Assembly: GCA_963708775.1 (NCBI GenBank)
Contig: CAVPTI010000001.1
Coordinates: 1-64,000 of the forward strand
Source: JAGVSR01 sp963708775
Lineage (GTDB): Bacteria; Pseudomonadota; Alphaproteobacteria; Rhizobiales; Hyphomicrobiaceae
Reading direction: 5' to 3'
DNA: 64,000 nt
Position 1 is the stretch's first letter, and each line of letters begins with the position of its first letter. The position numbers and the translations under genes are program-made. Shown here piece after piece: positions 63,612 through 64,000 of this stretch. Below the pieces are notes generated by a model, which was given only the letters and a program-made list of their open reading frames with translations, made no database searches and was not told where the DNA came from.

Positions 63612-64000
63612 TTACTGACCCGGTTTGCGGCCCAGAGCCGCGTCGCGCTGGAGCGCGCGCTCCACGATGCGGGGCATGTTTTCGTCGATCCACTTCTCCA
63701 AGAGTGGGCGCAGCATGTCGGCGACGACATCTTCGAACGAGCGGCTGGCGGAAGCGGGGACGGCTTCGGTTCCGTTCGCGCGTGGCCGGTGCCGATATGG
63801 CGGGCGTTGCGGTTTTTGTCAGGGAGCCGGTTCCGACGGGGCCGTGGGGGCGGGCGCCGGAGCCACGGTTCAGAGAGCACGACGGGCGCGGGAGCCACGG
63901 ACTCGGCCGGGACATGGGCGACACTGTTCAGTTCGGCGACCAAATCGTCCAGAGCGCGGGCGGATGCGGCCGGGACATCGGCCACTGAAGCAGAGGCGGG
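63612..64000 (-). CDS. PopZ-like (DUF2497) polar organising protein, partial with frame breaks
   Basis: The C-terminal frame ends at a TAA at 63612 and reads SRSFEDVVADMLRPLLEKWIDENMP-RIVERALQRD, the conserved PopZ/DUF2497 terminal helices needed for self-assembly. Upstream, a Pro/Ala-rich linker is split among frames (including a TVAPAPAPTAPSEPAP-like stretch), so at least two insertions or more are present. The N-terminal end lies outside the window. In this bacterial group PopZ-type proteins sit at the pole and anchor the chromosome origin. Placement next to valS is typical. Confidence 0.8.

Overview
This 64 kb window looks like chromosomal core sequence from an alphaproteobacterium of the order Hyphomicrobiales, probably near Hyphomicrobium. 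That is inference from gene content and order: a PopZ-type polar protein next to valS, an ExoR-like Sel1 protein, an NdvA-type glucan exporter, CtaA beside DUF2842, a DUF815 ATPase beside yajC-secD-secF, a long nagZ-scpA-scpB-tatABC-serS-surE-M23 run, and an Irr-like box near bacterioferritin. The base composition is GC-rich throughout. I saw no rRNA, tRNA, CRISPR array, complete insertion sequence or prophage.

Layout. 1-4.7 kb: a Gld-type ABC exporter (ATPase, permease, GldG-like and DUF4340 proteins). 5-13.6 kb: HAD hydrolase, methyltransferase-like protein, NdvA-like exporter, ribA, a secreted GH3 glycosidase, a CoA-binding protein, an enoyl-CoA hydratase-like protein and a secreted unknown. 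13.9-16.7 kb: rplM-rpsI, a TerC protein and argC. 16.7-19.6 kb: an ArsR/AHSA1 pair, ctaA and DUF2842. 19.6-24.6 kb: a small polysaccharide cluster with a reduced Wzz-like protein, a kinase-like protein lacking its P-loop, a sugar-phosphate transferase and an O-antigen ligase/polymerase. 24.6-30.5 kb: bacterioferritin and its ferredoxin, an esterase, an Ala/Lys/Arg-rich secreted protein and an ABC ATPase/HlyD pair without a permease. 30.5-38.2 kb: a secreted SGNH hydrolase, a phytoene synthase-like protein, an Mth938 protein, secF, secD, yajC and DUF815. 38.3-49.6 kb: one co-directional run of envelope, translocation and chromosome-segregation genes from a SPOR protein down to an M23 peptidase. 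49.7-64 kb: argS, dgt, erpA, an exonuclease III-type gene, small regulators, an exoR-like gene, ilvD, DUF2939, an aldehyde dehydrogenase, valS and popZ.

The most important caution for a reader is frame integrity. At least 24 reading-frame breaks fall in otherwise well conserved genes, including rplM, rpsI, secD and valS. Nearly all can be repaired by removing one inserted base, after which gene lengths become exact multiples of three. I treat these genes as intact in the organism and broken in this sequence; their coordinates span the whole repaired gene.

The more unusual biology is the reduced Wzz/kinase pair, the fused tandem AHSA1 protein, the SGNH hydrolase with a repeated Pro-rich leader, the Ala-rich coiled secreted protein, and a nested palindromic element between surE and the M23 gene. 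No single large undescribed system stands out.
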